From contig JAFAFE010000003.1 of NCBI GenBank assembly GCA_023423655.1, forward strand, positions 1 through 64,000: a stretch of 64,000 nucleotides of DNA, in the 5' to 3' direction. A program made the position numbers and the translations under genes. The stretch comes from Pseudomonadota bacterium (lineage in GTDB: Bacteria > Pseudomonadota > Alphaproteobacteria > Sphingomonadales > Sphingomonadaceae). This document shows, piece after piece, positions 57,034-64,000 of the stretch. Each line of letters begins with the position of its first letter. Positions within the stretch are counted from its first letter, which is position 1. Below the pieces are notes generated by a model. It saw only the letters and a program-made list of their open reading frames with translations, had not been told where the DNA came from and made no database searches.

Positions 57034-59589
57034 TTGACACGCCGCCTCCCCCATGATGCAATCACAGCAATGTTTGTCCATCCGGTCCCGCCTGGGCAAT
57101 TCTCCTCGCCCGTTTCCCGTACAGCGCTGTGCATCGCGCTTGGTGCCGCAAGCTTTACTTTCCTTTTTGGCGCGCTGCCGGTTGCAGCCCATGCTGCACC
57201 GTGGACGATAACTGCATCCACCCCGAATACATCTTCCCCCAACCCTGACCATAATATCAGTAACGAACAGCCCGCGCCTCCGCTGCAACCCACCGTCCCC
57301 GGTTCGACCGAAGAAGAAATTATCGTCCTTGGCAAACGCTGGGGTCAGGCAGAAATTGCATCCGAACGCGACTTGGATGAACAACAAATCGGCGCTTATG
57401 GCGCGGACGATATTGGCGATCTGGTCAAGAGCGTTACGCCGCTGATTGACGGCACAGGCGAGGCTCCCGTCCTCCTCGTCAACGGCAAACGCATCACCGA
57501 CCCTTCCGAAATTACAGGCTATCCGCCCGAAGCTTTGGCGCGGCTCGCCATATTGCCACCCGAAGCGGCCGCCCATTATGGCTATCCGGCGGGCAAGCGC
57601 GTGGTCAATCTGGAGCTGAAAAAGAAATTCGCAAGCTGGACCGCCGATGCCGGTATTAGCGCCCCCACAGCGGGTGGGCGTTATGGGACGCAGCTTAGCG
57701 CAGGTCGCCACGCAATCACAGGCAATACACGGTGGAACGCGCAGGCCAGCTATTCGCGTGACACCATGTTGCGGCGTAGCGCGCGCGACATTCCTCTGCG
57801 GCCCGAAATCCTTGCTGTCAGCCAATCCCTCATCGACGACGGAAACGGGGACATTGACCCCGACGTTTATGAAACGCTTATGGGCGCATCGGAAACGGCA
57901 AGTTTCAATGCAGGTATCAACCGTCCTTTCGGCGATTTTTCGGGGAGCCTCAATTTCAACGCCAACCGTAATAGCAACCGCCAGCTAGTCGGTTTGCCGG
58001 TCGCGTCTATCCGCGTTCCGGACGGCAACGGCGGCACTACGCTTGTCAGCAAGCTCATCAGCGATACCGCGTTGGAAAGTCGCCAGCGGTCAATCTCCTT
58101 TGGTGTCAGCGCCTCTGTATCAGGCCCGGTCATGGGCTGGCAGATCAGCCTGTCGCTGCAATATAATAATAGCCGCAACCGCAACGCATATGAGCGCGGT
58201 TTTGACGCAAGCGAAGTGCAGGCGCTTGTCGATGCGCAAAATCCTTCATTCGATCCTTATGGCGCTTGGCCGGACACGCCCTTGCTCGCTGATCGCACGC
58301 GCTCGCGTTCGCAGACGCTGGGTGGCTCGTTCAATCTGAGCAAACCCATCCTCACCTTGCCCGCAGGGGCCGTCAATGCGAGCTTCTCGCTCAATGCCAG
58401 CCGGTTCCGCACACGCTACAGCGCCTATAGTTCGGCAACCAAGGCGTTCACCGACAGTAAAAGCGGTAGCGAACAGGTCGATGGCCAAATGTCCTTTACC
58501 ATTCCGGTTGCCAGCCGCGCGCAAGAAATATTAGCCCCGCTGGGTGACTTGTCCCTTGATGTTAGCGCCTCTGCACGCCGCGCATCAGACACGCCGCTTT
58601 ATTACCGGCTGAATGGCGGGATGAGCTGGTCGCCCTTCCCTATCCTCAATTTACGCGCGTCGCTGTCGCATGAAAATGTTGAACCTTCACCCGATCAGCG
58701 CAATGGCGCGCGCATGGAAATATTGAACCGCGTGTTCGATTTTGCGCGGCAAGAATATGTGCAGGCGCTCTATATTTTCGGTGGCAATCCGGACCTGCAT
58801 GGCGGGAGCAGCCGTAACCTGTCGATCAACGCAATGTTCCGTCCTTTCAAGGATGATCTGGCAACTTTCAATTTTGGCTATCAGCGCAATGTTGCGCGCG
58901 GTGGTATCAGCTCGCTCCCGTCCCTTACGCCCGAAATCGAGGCCGCTTTTCCCGAAAGGGTCATCCGCGATGCCAGCGGCAAGCTGGTCGCGGTCGATGC
59001 CCGCGCAATCAATATCGCCCATGATGTGAATGCGCAGATTAGCTCCGGCGTGTCGCTCCGCTGGACCGAAAAGGTCGCAGCACCCGACGGCACGCCCCCG
59101 TCACCGGCAGCGCCGCGCCCTTGGTCGGTGACCGCCACCATCAACCATCGTTGGCAATTGGAAAGCAAAAGTCTCATCCGCACCGGCCTTCCGGTCATCG
59201 ATCGCCTGCGCGGCAGCGGCCAGCCGCGTCACAATATCAGCGCGCAACTGGTGGCGGGCAAGCGCGGCATGGGCGCAACCTTATCGGGCAATTGGAACGC
59301 CACCGCTTATGTGCGCGGCAGTAGCGAAGGAAGCGGGATGATGTTCCGCTATCCGGCCAACACGATGTTCAGCCTGTCGCTCTTTGCCGAGCCGGAACAT
59401 CTGATGCCCCCGCGCGAAGGCACATGGTGGGCGACGAACCTGCGCGTGTCGCTCGATATACAGAATCTGTTCAACAGCTATCGGCGGATTGACTATATCG
59501 GCCCCGGCGAGCCGCCTCAGGCGCTTGCGCGCGACGAGATTGACCCGATGGGCCGGACCATCCGCCTGTCGCTCCGCAAGCAGTTTTAA
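57034..59589 (+). CDS. TonB-dependent receptor-like outer-membrane protein
   Basis: Encodes an 851-residue protein if TTG 57034 is used (GGAGG at 57016-57020, spacing 13), or 839 residues from ATG 57070; the start is uncertain. A signal peptide (GAASFTFLFGALPVAAHAAP) follows. A TonB-box-like EEIIVLGKRW is near residue 95 of the longer form. The plug is atypical and short, with LVNGKRITDPSEITGYPPEAL and GYPAGKRVVNLELKK. The barrel ends IRLSLRKQF. This matches a sphingomonad class of TonB-receptor-like proteins with a shortened plug. The ligand is unknown. Confidence 0.75.
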   Translation: MTRRLPHDAITAMFVHPVPPGQFSSPVSRTALCIALGAASFTFLFGALPVAAHAAPWTITASTPNTSSPNPDHNISNEQPAPPLQPTVPGSTEEEIIVLGKRWGQAEIASERDLDEQQIGAYGADDIGDLVKSVTPLIDGTGEAPVLLVNGKRITDPSEITGYPPEALARLAILPPEAAAHYGYPAGKRVVNLELKKKFASWTADAGISAPTAGGRYGTQLSAGRHAITGNTRWNAQASYSRDTMLRRSARDIPLRPEILAVSQSLIDDGNGDIDPDVYETLMGASETASFNAGINRPFGDFSGSLNFNANRNSNRQLVGLPVASIRVPDGNGGTTLVSKLISDTALESRQRSISFGVSASVSGPVMGWQISLSLQYNNSRNRNAYERGFDASEVQALVDAQNPSFDPYGAWPDTPLLADRTRSRSQTLGGSFNLSKPILTLPAGAVNASFSLNASRFRTRYSAYSSATKAFTDSKSGSEQVDGQMSFTIPVASRAQEILAPLGDLSLDVSASARRASDTPLYYRLNGGMSWSPFPILNLRASLSHENVEPSPDQRNGARMEILNRVFDFARQEYVQALYIFGGNPDLHGGSSRNLSINAMFRPFKDDLATFNFGYQRNVARGGISSLPSLTPEIEAAFPERVIRDASGKLVAVDARAINIAHDVNAQISSGVSLRWTEKVAAPDGTPPSPAAPRPWSVTATINHRWQLESKSLIRTGLPVIDRLRGSGQPRHNISAQLVAGKRGMGATLSGNWNATAYVRGSSEGSGMMFRYPANTMFSLSLFAEPEHLMPPREGTWWATNLRVSLDIQNLFNSYRRIDYIGPGEPPQALARDEIDPMGRTIRLSLRKQF

Positions 59590-59642
59590 AAGCGTGTTAC
59601 GGGCTAGCGCGGGACAAAACCTGCGCGCGCCCGTTTTGCGTC

Positions 59643-60287
59643 TTAGCGCGGCATCATGATGAGGACGGGTAATATCTTGGCCGTAATCGCCCGCATTTCC
59701 TCGTCCGACTGGCCGAGCATATCGCGCAGATGCGGGCCGATTACCGCATCGCCAAACGCGCAAAGCGCCACCATCAGCACTGCGCCACGGATATGGTCAT
59801 CGGTATCAACACCGGTCATTTTTTCCTTGAACGCCGCCACCAGCGCCTGCACTGCATCGCGGATCGGCTCCAGATGTTCAAAATCACGCGCCAGCGCAAT
59901 CCAGGCGGCGAGTTGTCCCGCACCGCCCTTGTCGAACGCATCGAATACCTGATCGACCACCAGACGCGGCGCGCCTTCATCCTTGCGGATCTGTTGCACG
60001 GTTTCGTCAATTGCCGAGGTCAGGTCACGCACCATTGATCCCATGAGCGCGGATTGCAGGCCCGCTGCCGAACCGAAATGGTGCAGCACATTGGCGTGCG
60101 ACATGCCGATCTGTTTGCCGACATTGGCAACCGTAACCGCGCCGGGGCCACCTTCGAGCAACAGCTTGCGCGCCGCGACCAGCCCCTCTTCGCGCGCCTC
60201 ATCGCCATTTCTTTTCCTGCGGCGCGGACGCTCCATCTGGTCCGTCGATGTCGCATAGCGTCCCCGTGTTACCTTTGGAGTCTTCAT
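59643..60287 (-). CDS. TetR/AcrR-family transcriptional regulator
   Basis: Encodes a 214-residue protein from ATG 60287. The N-terminal HTH (about residues 30-78) includes AARKLLLEGGPGAVTVANVGKQIGMSHANVLHHFGSAAGL, typical of TetR. The C-terminal ligand domain is helical. The basic N-terminal tail (RRRKRNGDEAREEG) is likely flexible. It is divergent from the PF10118 hydrolase; two operator-like sequences lie in the gap. It probably represses the hydrolase and itself. Confidence 0.87.
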   Translation of the reverse strand: MKTPKVTRGRYATSTDQMERPRRRKRNGDEAREEGLVAARKLLLEGGPGAVTVANVGKQIGMSHANVLHHFGSAAGLQSALMGSMVRDLTSAIDETVQQIRKDEGAPRLVVDQVFDAFDKGGAGQLAAWIALARDFEHLEPIRDAVQALVAAFKEKMTGVDTDDHIRGAVLMVALCAFGDAVIGPHLRDMLGQSDEEMRAITAKILPVLIMMPR

Positions 60288-60340
60288 GATTTTGCCCGCA
60301 TTCCCATTAAATCTCCGCTCGTCGAAACGACAAGTATACC

Positions 60341-60426
60341 TCAATGTCTATTGGACGCAAATATATAACAAGGGCTTGCAAATCCGGAAAATGGGTGTAT
60401 CTATTTTTACATCAATGTCCATTTGA
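60341..60426. promoter_or_regulatory. Two TCAATGTC(C/T)AT(T)TGA operator-like sites
   Basis: TCAATGTCTATTGGA (60341-60355) and TCAATGTCCATTTGA (60412-60426) are similar 15-bp sites, the second an almost perfect dyad (TCAA...TTGA). They flank the promoters between the divergent TetR and hydrolase genes, where a TetR dimer is expected to bind. A 13-bp version occurs 12 kb away at 48673-48685. Confidence 0.7.
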
Positions 60427-60440
60427 TTCGTGAGGCCCTT

Positions 60441-61292
60441 ATGTCCGATACTGCCCATACGCCGGATGACCTGACCATTATCAAGCGCGACTGGAAATTC
60501 GGTCGCGGCGCAAATTATGAACGCTGGTGGTTTGGCGGCGATGTCATCCGCACCGCTTTCTTCACCGCGCTGTCCGCTACATTCCCGATCGGCGAGAAAT
60601 ATTTTATGACTTCGGTCAAACATTATCGCGATGAAACGTCGATGCCGCTGCGTGGCCAGATTGACGATTTCATGTATCAGGAATCGATGCACAGCCGCGA
60701 ACATGTGTTTTTCAACCAGCAGGCCGAACGCGCCGGCTATGACATTAAAAAGCTGGAAGAGCGCACCCGCAGAATGGTGAATTGGGCGAAAAGCCGCCCT
60801 GCCCTGCTCCAGCTTTCCAGCACCTGTGCGCTCGAACATTTCACCGCAACGCTCGCCAATGCGGCGCTGTCCGATGATTTGCAGCTTGAAGGGATGCCCG
60901 AAGAAGCCTTGAAAATGTGGCGCTGGCACGCGGTCGAAGAGATCGAGCATAAAGCGGTCGCTTATGACACGCTCGTCCATGTCACGCGCAACCGCTCGGC
61001 GTTCAGCAACTGGTGGCGCCGCTGTGTCGTGATGACCTTTTCGACGATCCGTTTCCACATGGTATTGTTCGGTAATATCAAGGATTTGCTCAAGGAAGAT
61101 GGCATGAATGATGCCAAGACCTGGAGCCGGATGCTGCGCTATCTTTATGGCCGCAAAGGCCCGATGCGTATTCTGGTTGTCGGCGCATTCGGCTATATGA
61201 AGCCGCGCTTCCACCCGTGGGACCATGATGATCGCGCGCTTGTTGCCAAAACGCTCGCGACCTTCCCGCCTGCAATGGCTGCCCAACATTAA
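60441..61292 (+). CDS. PF10118-like metal-dependent hydrolase
   Basis: Encodes a 283-residue protein from ATG 60441 (GAGG six bases upstream). Helical family with repeated Glu/His pairs suited to a di-metal site: YQESMHSREHVFF (about residues 79-91), LEHFTATLANAAL and WHAVEEIEHKAVAYDTLVHV. This matches the PF10118 'predicted metal-dependent hydrolase' family, of uncertain activity and resembling ferritin-like di-iron proteins. It is controlled by the divergent TetR in all likelihood. Substrate unknown; lipid or hydrophobic small molecules are a guess. Confidence 0.78.
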   Translation: MSDTAHTPDDLTIIKRDWKFGRGANYERWWFGGDVIRTAFFTALSATFPIGEKYFMTSVKHYRDETSMPLRGQIDDFMYQESMHSREHVFFNQQAERAGYDIKKLEERTRRMVNWAKSRPALLQLSSTCALEHFTATLANAALSDDLQLEGMPEEALKMWRWHAVEEIEHKAVAYDTLVHVTRNRSAFSNWWRRCVVMTFSTIRFHMVLFGNIKDLLKEDGMNDAKTWSRMLRYLYGRKGPMRILVVGAFGYMKPRFHPWDHDDRALVAKTLATFPPAMAAQH

Positions 61293-61340
61293 GCGCCGAT
61301 GCTTTCGGACAAATATCCGAACCGCTTTCAAGGAGAGTTT

Positions 61341-61763
61341 ATGCGTTTGAAATATGTCCTTACGGCCTTTGCTTTGGGAGCAGCGATGCTCCCCGCAGCC
61401 GCCCATGCCCGCATCGAAGGCGTGTGGGCGACCGGCAATAATGACGGCCGTGTGCAAATCTATAAATGCGGCGCGAATATGTGCGGCAAGGTGATTGATG
61501 GTGCGCCGATCCGCGCTAATCCGGACCTGCGCGACCGCAAAAATTCCGACCCCGCCTTGCGCAACCGCAAGGTCAAGGGGCTGGTCGTCCTGCAAAGCTT
61601 TTCCGGTGGTCCCGGCGAATGGCGCGGCGGCCCGGTCTATGATCCGGAATCCGGCGATGGCGCACGCAGCGGCATTTTGAAGCTGCGCGCCGACGGAAAG
61701 CTGGAAGTGAAAGGGTGCGTCGCCTTCATCTGTCGAACCAAGGTCTGGTCCCGGGTCAGATAG
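61341..61763 (+). CDS. DUF2147 exported protein
   Basis: Encodes a 140-residue protein from ATG 61341 (GGAGAG upstream). A signal peptide ends PAAAHA, and the mature part is a DUF2147 domain with IEGVWATGNNDGRVQIYKCG, GKVIDG, and KGCVAFICRTKVWSRV at the end. DUF2147 proteins are small periplasmic beta-barrel-like proteins of unclear role. Two Cys pairs could form disulfides. It probably follows the hydrolase gene in one transcript, 48 bp later. Confidence 0.82.
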   Translation: MRLKYVLTAFALGAAMLPAAAHARIEGVWATGNNDGRVQIYKCGANMCGKVIDGAPIRANPDLRDRKNSDPALRNRKVKGLVVLQSFSGGPGEWRGGPVYDPESGDGARSGILKLRADGKLEVKGCVAFICRTKVWSRVR

Positions 61764-61787
61764 TAAGGGGGACCCGGAGGTCAGCGC

Positions 61788-62492
61788 CTAGGCACGCAGC
61801 CCGGCTAGCCATTCGCCAAGCATGGCTTGACCTGCGGCGACCGCACCCGGCCCGAATTCGTCATGGGCAGCCCGGAGAGAATCCTCGTCTCCCCCGGCTT
61901 CTGTGACGGATTCGGGCCATTCCTTTATCCACGCATCAAAGCGCGCATCCATGCCCATTTCGGCATGGAATTGCAGCGCCAATATATTGTCCCCGCGCCG
62001 GAAGGCCTGATGGTCATAAGCATTGCTGGACGCGAGCCATTCGACATTGTCGGGCAGGGTGAAGCTGTCGCCATGCCAATGGAGGATCGGCACATCGACC
62101 AGATGGCGCAGCGGCCCGCCGAGCGCATTGGCGCGCACATGGACGGGATGGAACCCGACCTCCTTGACCGGCCCTGCATATACATCCGCGCCTAATGCCG
62201 CCGCCATCATCTGTGCGCCAAAGCAGACGCCCAAGGTCGGACGCCCCGCCTCCAGACGCCGCGCCAGCCGGTTTTTCTGGCAGTTGATCCACGGATAAAC
62301 ATCCGCTTCATACACCCCCATCGGCCCGCCCATCATGATGAGCAGATCCGGCGCATTCAAATCTACATGCGCAAAAGCGGGGTCGCATACATCGACCTTA
62401 TCGATGGCATAACCTGCCGCCTCGACCGGCGCGCGATAGCCCGCAATGCCCTCATAAGGCACATGGCGAATGATAAGCGCGCGCTTGGTCAT
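61788..62492 (-). CDS. Class I glutamine amidotransferase-like protein
   Basis: Encodes a 234-residue protein with the GATase class I fold. The catalytic triad is complete: Cys90 in TLGVCFGAQ, His176 and Glu178 in LALQFHAEMG. There is no synthetase domain, so the released ammonia's acceptor is unknown; the family includes small stand-alone GMP synthase-like proteins (YfeJ type). It lies convergent to the DUF2147 gene. A gamma-glutamyl hydrolase-like role is an alternative. Confidence 0.85.
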   Translation of the reverse strand: MTKRALIIRHVPYEGIAGYRAPVEAAGYAIDKVDVCDPAFAHVDLNAPDLLIMMGGPMGVYEADVYPWINCQKNRLARRLEAGRPTLGVCFGAQMMAAALGADVYAGPVKEVGFHPVHVRANALGGPLRHLVDVPILHWHGDSFTLPDNVEWLASSNAYDHQAFRRGDNILALQFHAEMGMDARFDAWIKEWPESVTEAGGDEDSLRAAHDEFGPGAVAAGQAMLGEWLAGLRA

Positions 62493-62879
62493 AAGGCGGC
62501 GCCGCCGGTGCGCGGACGGGAAGGGATAAGGGAGAAATTCGGGGTCATGGGTAGAAAGCAGGACATGAGGATAAGGAAAGAATGTCCCTCAAAATATCGC
62601 AAACCGGCACGCGCGAAAGAAAGAATTTCTTGAACGGGGGCAAGGTCGGGGGATTTTTGCTGTTGGGGGACGCCTACGCCTACCCTATCACATAACTGTT
62701 CCCCCGCGCAGGCGGGGGTCCAGAGTTGCGTGGCGCTATACTGCCCTAGGCCCCCGCCTACGCGGGGGAACAGGAACGACAGCTCTTTCACCACCCATCA
62801 CACACTTCCCCTCGAAACCCCTGTCCTACATAAAACCATATTGGTTATCTCTGTCTCCATGATTCTTTGGAGACATATT
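62493..62879. repeat. Intergenic region with CCCCCGCGCAGGCGGGGG repeat
   Basis: No gene is seen in this 387-bp gap. Positions 62701-62771 hold a copy of the CCCCCGCGCAGGCGGGGG...CCCCCGCCTACGCGGGGG element also present twice before leuA (15790-15858, 16173-16243). The endolysin promoter probably lies at 62800-62870. The open frames here are translations of the repeat. Confidence 0.65.
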
Positions 62880-63422
62880 ATGGACATAGACGAACTGATT
62901 GACGATGTGATTATGCGGGAGGGTGGTTTCAGCAATCATCCCGCTGATCGCGGCGGGGCGACGCGCTGGGGAATTACCGAAGCGGTCGCACGCGCGCATG
63001 GCTATCACGGCCGGATGGATGCCCTCCCCGTGCAGCTTGCCCGCGATATTTACCGCAACCAATATTGGCTCACGCCCCGGCTCAACCGGATTGCACGGCA
63101 TAATATGCTTATTGCCGCAGAAATGTTTGATACCGCGGTTAATATGGGGCCGGGCGTCGCCGTGCGGATGCTCCAGCGCGCCTTGAACGCACTCAACCGC
63201 CGCGCGCGCGATTATCCCGATATTGATGTGGACGGCCTGATCGGACCCGCAACCGAGGCGGCGCTTGGCGGCTTTCTCACCGTGCGCGGCAAGACTGGCC
63301 ACACGGTGTTACTGAAGGCGCTCGAAGCCTTGCAAGGCGAACGCTATATCGCGCTTGCTGAACAGCGCCCCGCCAATGAAGCCTTTCTTTACGGTTGGCT
63401 CGCGAACCGTATCGGTTCGTGA
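62880..63422 (+). CDS. Glycoside hydrolase family 108 peptidoglycan hydrolase (endolysin-like)
   Basis: Encodes a 180-residue lysozyme-like protein. Catalytic Glu14 is in MREGGFSN, followed by NHPADRGGATRWGITE, the GH108 signature. The C-terminal part (about residues 85-180) is the peptidoglycan-binding extension typical of the family (DVDGLIGPATEAAL). ATG 62880 is preferred because it begins the catalytic domain; the open frame upstream is repeat sequence. The holin gene follows 27 bp later, so the pair looks like a phage or tailocin lysis module. Confidence 0.87.
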   Translation: MDIDELIDDVIMREGGFSNHPADRGGATRWGITEAVARAHGYHGRMDALPVQLARDIYRNQYWLTPRLNRIARHNMLIAAEMFDTAVNMGPGVAVRMLQRALNALNRRARDYPDIDVDGLIGPATEAALGGFLTVRGKTGHTVLLKALEALQGERYIALAEQRPANEAFLYGWLANRIGS

Positions 63423-63449
63423 ACCCTTTCCCTTTCAAGGAGTTTTATC

Positions 63450-63860
63450 ATGGCACTTATTGAAGCCATTATCGGCCCCGTGGCCAAATTGCTCGACAAG
63501 ATCATTCCCGATCCCGAAGCGCGCGACCGCGCCAAGCTTGAACTGTTGAAACAACAGGATAGCCAGGAAATGCAGGTCGTGCAGGCACAGCTTTCGGCCA
63601 TTGTCGCCGAAGCGCAATCGTCCGATCCGTGGACCAGCCGCGCGCGTCCATCTTTCCTTTATGTCATGTATGCGCTGTTGCTCTGGGCCATTCCGATGGG
63701 ACTTATCGCCGCCTTCCGCCCCGACACCGCGATGGCGATTGCCAAGGGCATGAACGCTTACCTCACCGGCCTGCCCGAACCGCTCTATGCGCTCTTTGGC
63801 ACCGGCTATCTTGGCTATACGATCACGCGCCAATGGGGGAAAATCAAGGGCGTCGAATAA
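63450..63860 (+). CDS. Holin-like three-helix membrane protein
   Basis: Encodes a 136-residue protein resembling the 'holin of 3TM' family (PF11351). A soluble helical N-terminus (residues 1-60, with PDPEARDRAKLELLKQQ) precedes hydrophobic segments at about 69-88 (FLYVMYALLLWAIPMGLIAA) and 112-124. It lies just after the GH108 hydrolase, with AAGGAG upstream, forming a two-gene lysis cassette. No phage structural genes are visible in the window, so it could be a relic or a gene-transfer-agent module. Confidence 0.8.
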   Translation: MALIEAIIGPVAKLLDKIIPDPEARDRAKLELLKQQDSQEMQVVQAQLSAIVAEAQSSDPWTSRARPSFLYVMYALLLWAIPMGLIAAFRPDTAMAIAKGMNAYLTGLPEPLYALFGTGYLGYTITRQWGKIKGVE

Positions 63861-64000
63861 GGGTTAAAGGGCGGTGGCGCGCGATAAAAGCGGGGTGCAA
63901 TAAGGTTACATACCCCTGTAACTTTAACGGGAAAGTGACATAGATTGAGGCGGATAACGCCCCTCCCTTGCGGCAAGGTGCTGAAAAATTACGGTAATTT
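63861..64000. other. Window end, intergenic
   Basis: No gene is seen in the last 140 bases. A GGTTACATACCCCTGTAACT inverted-repeat-like segment lies at 63903-63922 (AGGTTACA/TGTAACTT arms), possibly an operator or terminator for what follows beyond the window. Confidence 0.35.

Noticed and set aside
60348..61595. 415-codon minus-strand open frame opposite the PF10118 gene
   Set aside because: Runs antisense through the hydrolase, the intergenic operators and DUF2147; no domain is seen.
62489..62794. Minus-strand ORF overlapping the CCCCCGCGCAGG repeat
   Set aside because: Most of it is repeat translation, with no ribosome-binding site or domain.

Overview
The window looks like chromosomal DNA of an alphaproteobacterium, most likely a sphingomonad (order Sphingomonadales). 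This is inferred from the high GC content, three large TonB-dependent receptor-type genes, a complete Ccm-type cytochrome c maturation block, the long LeuA form behind a leucine leader peptide, and several families of short GC-rich intergenic repeats. No rRNA gene is present, so the genus cannot be fixed.

Layout. 1-9 kb: oxyR, pgsA, an LplT-like transporter, a small Cys-rich protein, roxA, an AT-rich foreign-looking HTH gene, rluE, a Phd/VapC-type toxin-antitoxin pair with a clear palindromic operator, serB and miaA. 9-18 kb: branched-chain amino acid synthesis (ilvB, ilvN, ilvC, then leuA with a leader-peptide attenuator), interspersed with GNAT, YceI and an unknown gene and with many repeats. 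18-25 kb: an EamA transporter, nitronate monooxygenase, two unusual genes sharing an identical 21-bp upstream element (one encodes an HExxH M91-like peptidase), a lipoprotein and kup. 25-31 kb: a compact minus-strand operon ccmC-D-E-F-G-H-ccmI, then an amino-acid dehydrogenase. 32-41 kb: tRNA-His, SIMPL protein, ABC-F ATPase, unknown genes, an XRE regulator overlapping a glycosyltransferase, and yajC-secD-secF. 41-45 kb: tRNA-Pro, a BLUF photoreceptor and a two-gene DNA-end-processing operon (exonuclease plus ATP-dependent ligase). 45-60 kb: outer-membrane uptake region with two TonB receptors, an SDR, paired small secreted proteins and a TonB-receptor-like barrel. 60-64 kb: a TetR regulator divergent from a PF10118 hydrolase, DUF2147, a glutamine amidotransferase-like protein, and an endolysin/holin pair.

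The most distinctive feature is a complete 3.66-kb mobile element at 52516-56176. It has IS1595-type ends, an 8-bp target duplication (AAATGATT) and a DDE transposase. It also carries four passenger genes: two tiny overlapping ORFs, a ParB/Srx-domain protein and a D12-class adenine methyltransferase. It sits in the 3' end of one of two paralogous secreted-protein genes. Removing it restores that gene's reading frame and a C-terminus matching the intact paralog at 56343-56819. The broken copy also has a stop codon inside its signal peptide.

Other notable signals are the leuA leader peptide, a near-identical 13-bp motif shared by the TetR promoter region and the promoter of a TonB receptor 12 kb away, base-composition mosaicism within that receptor, and several tandem or inverted repeat arrays between genes. 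All functional names rest on reading sequence motifs; no database search was possible.
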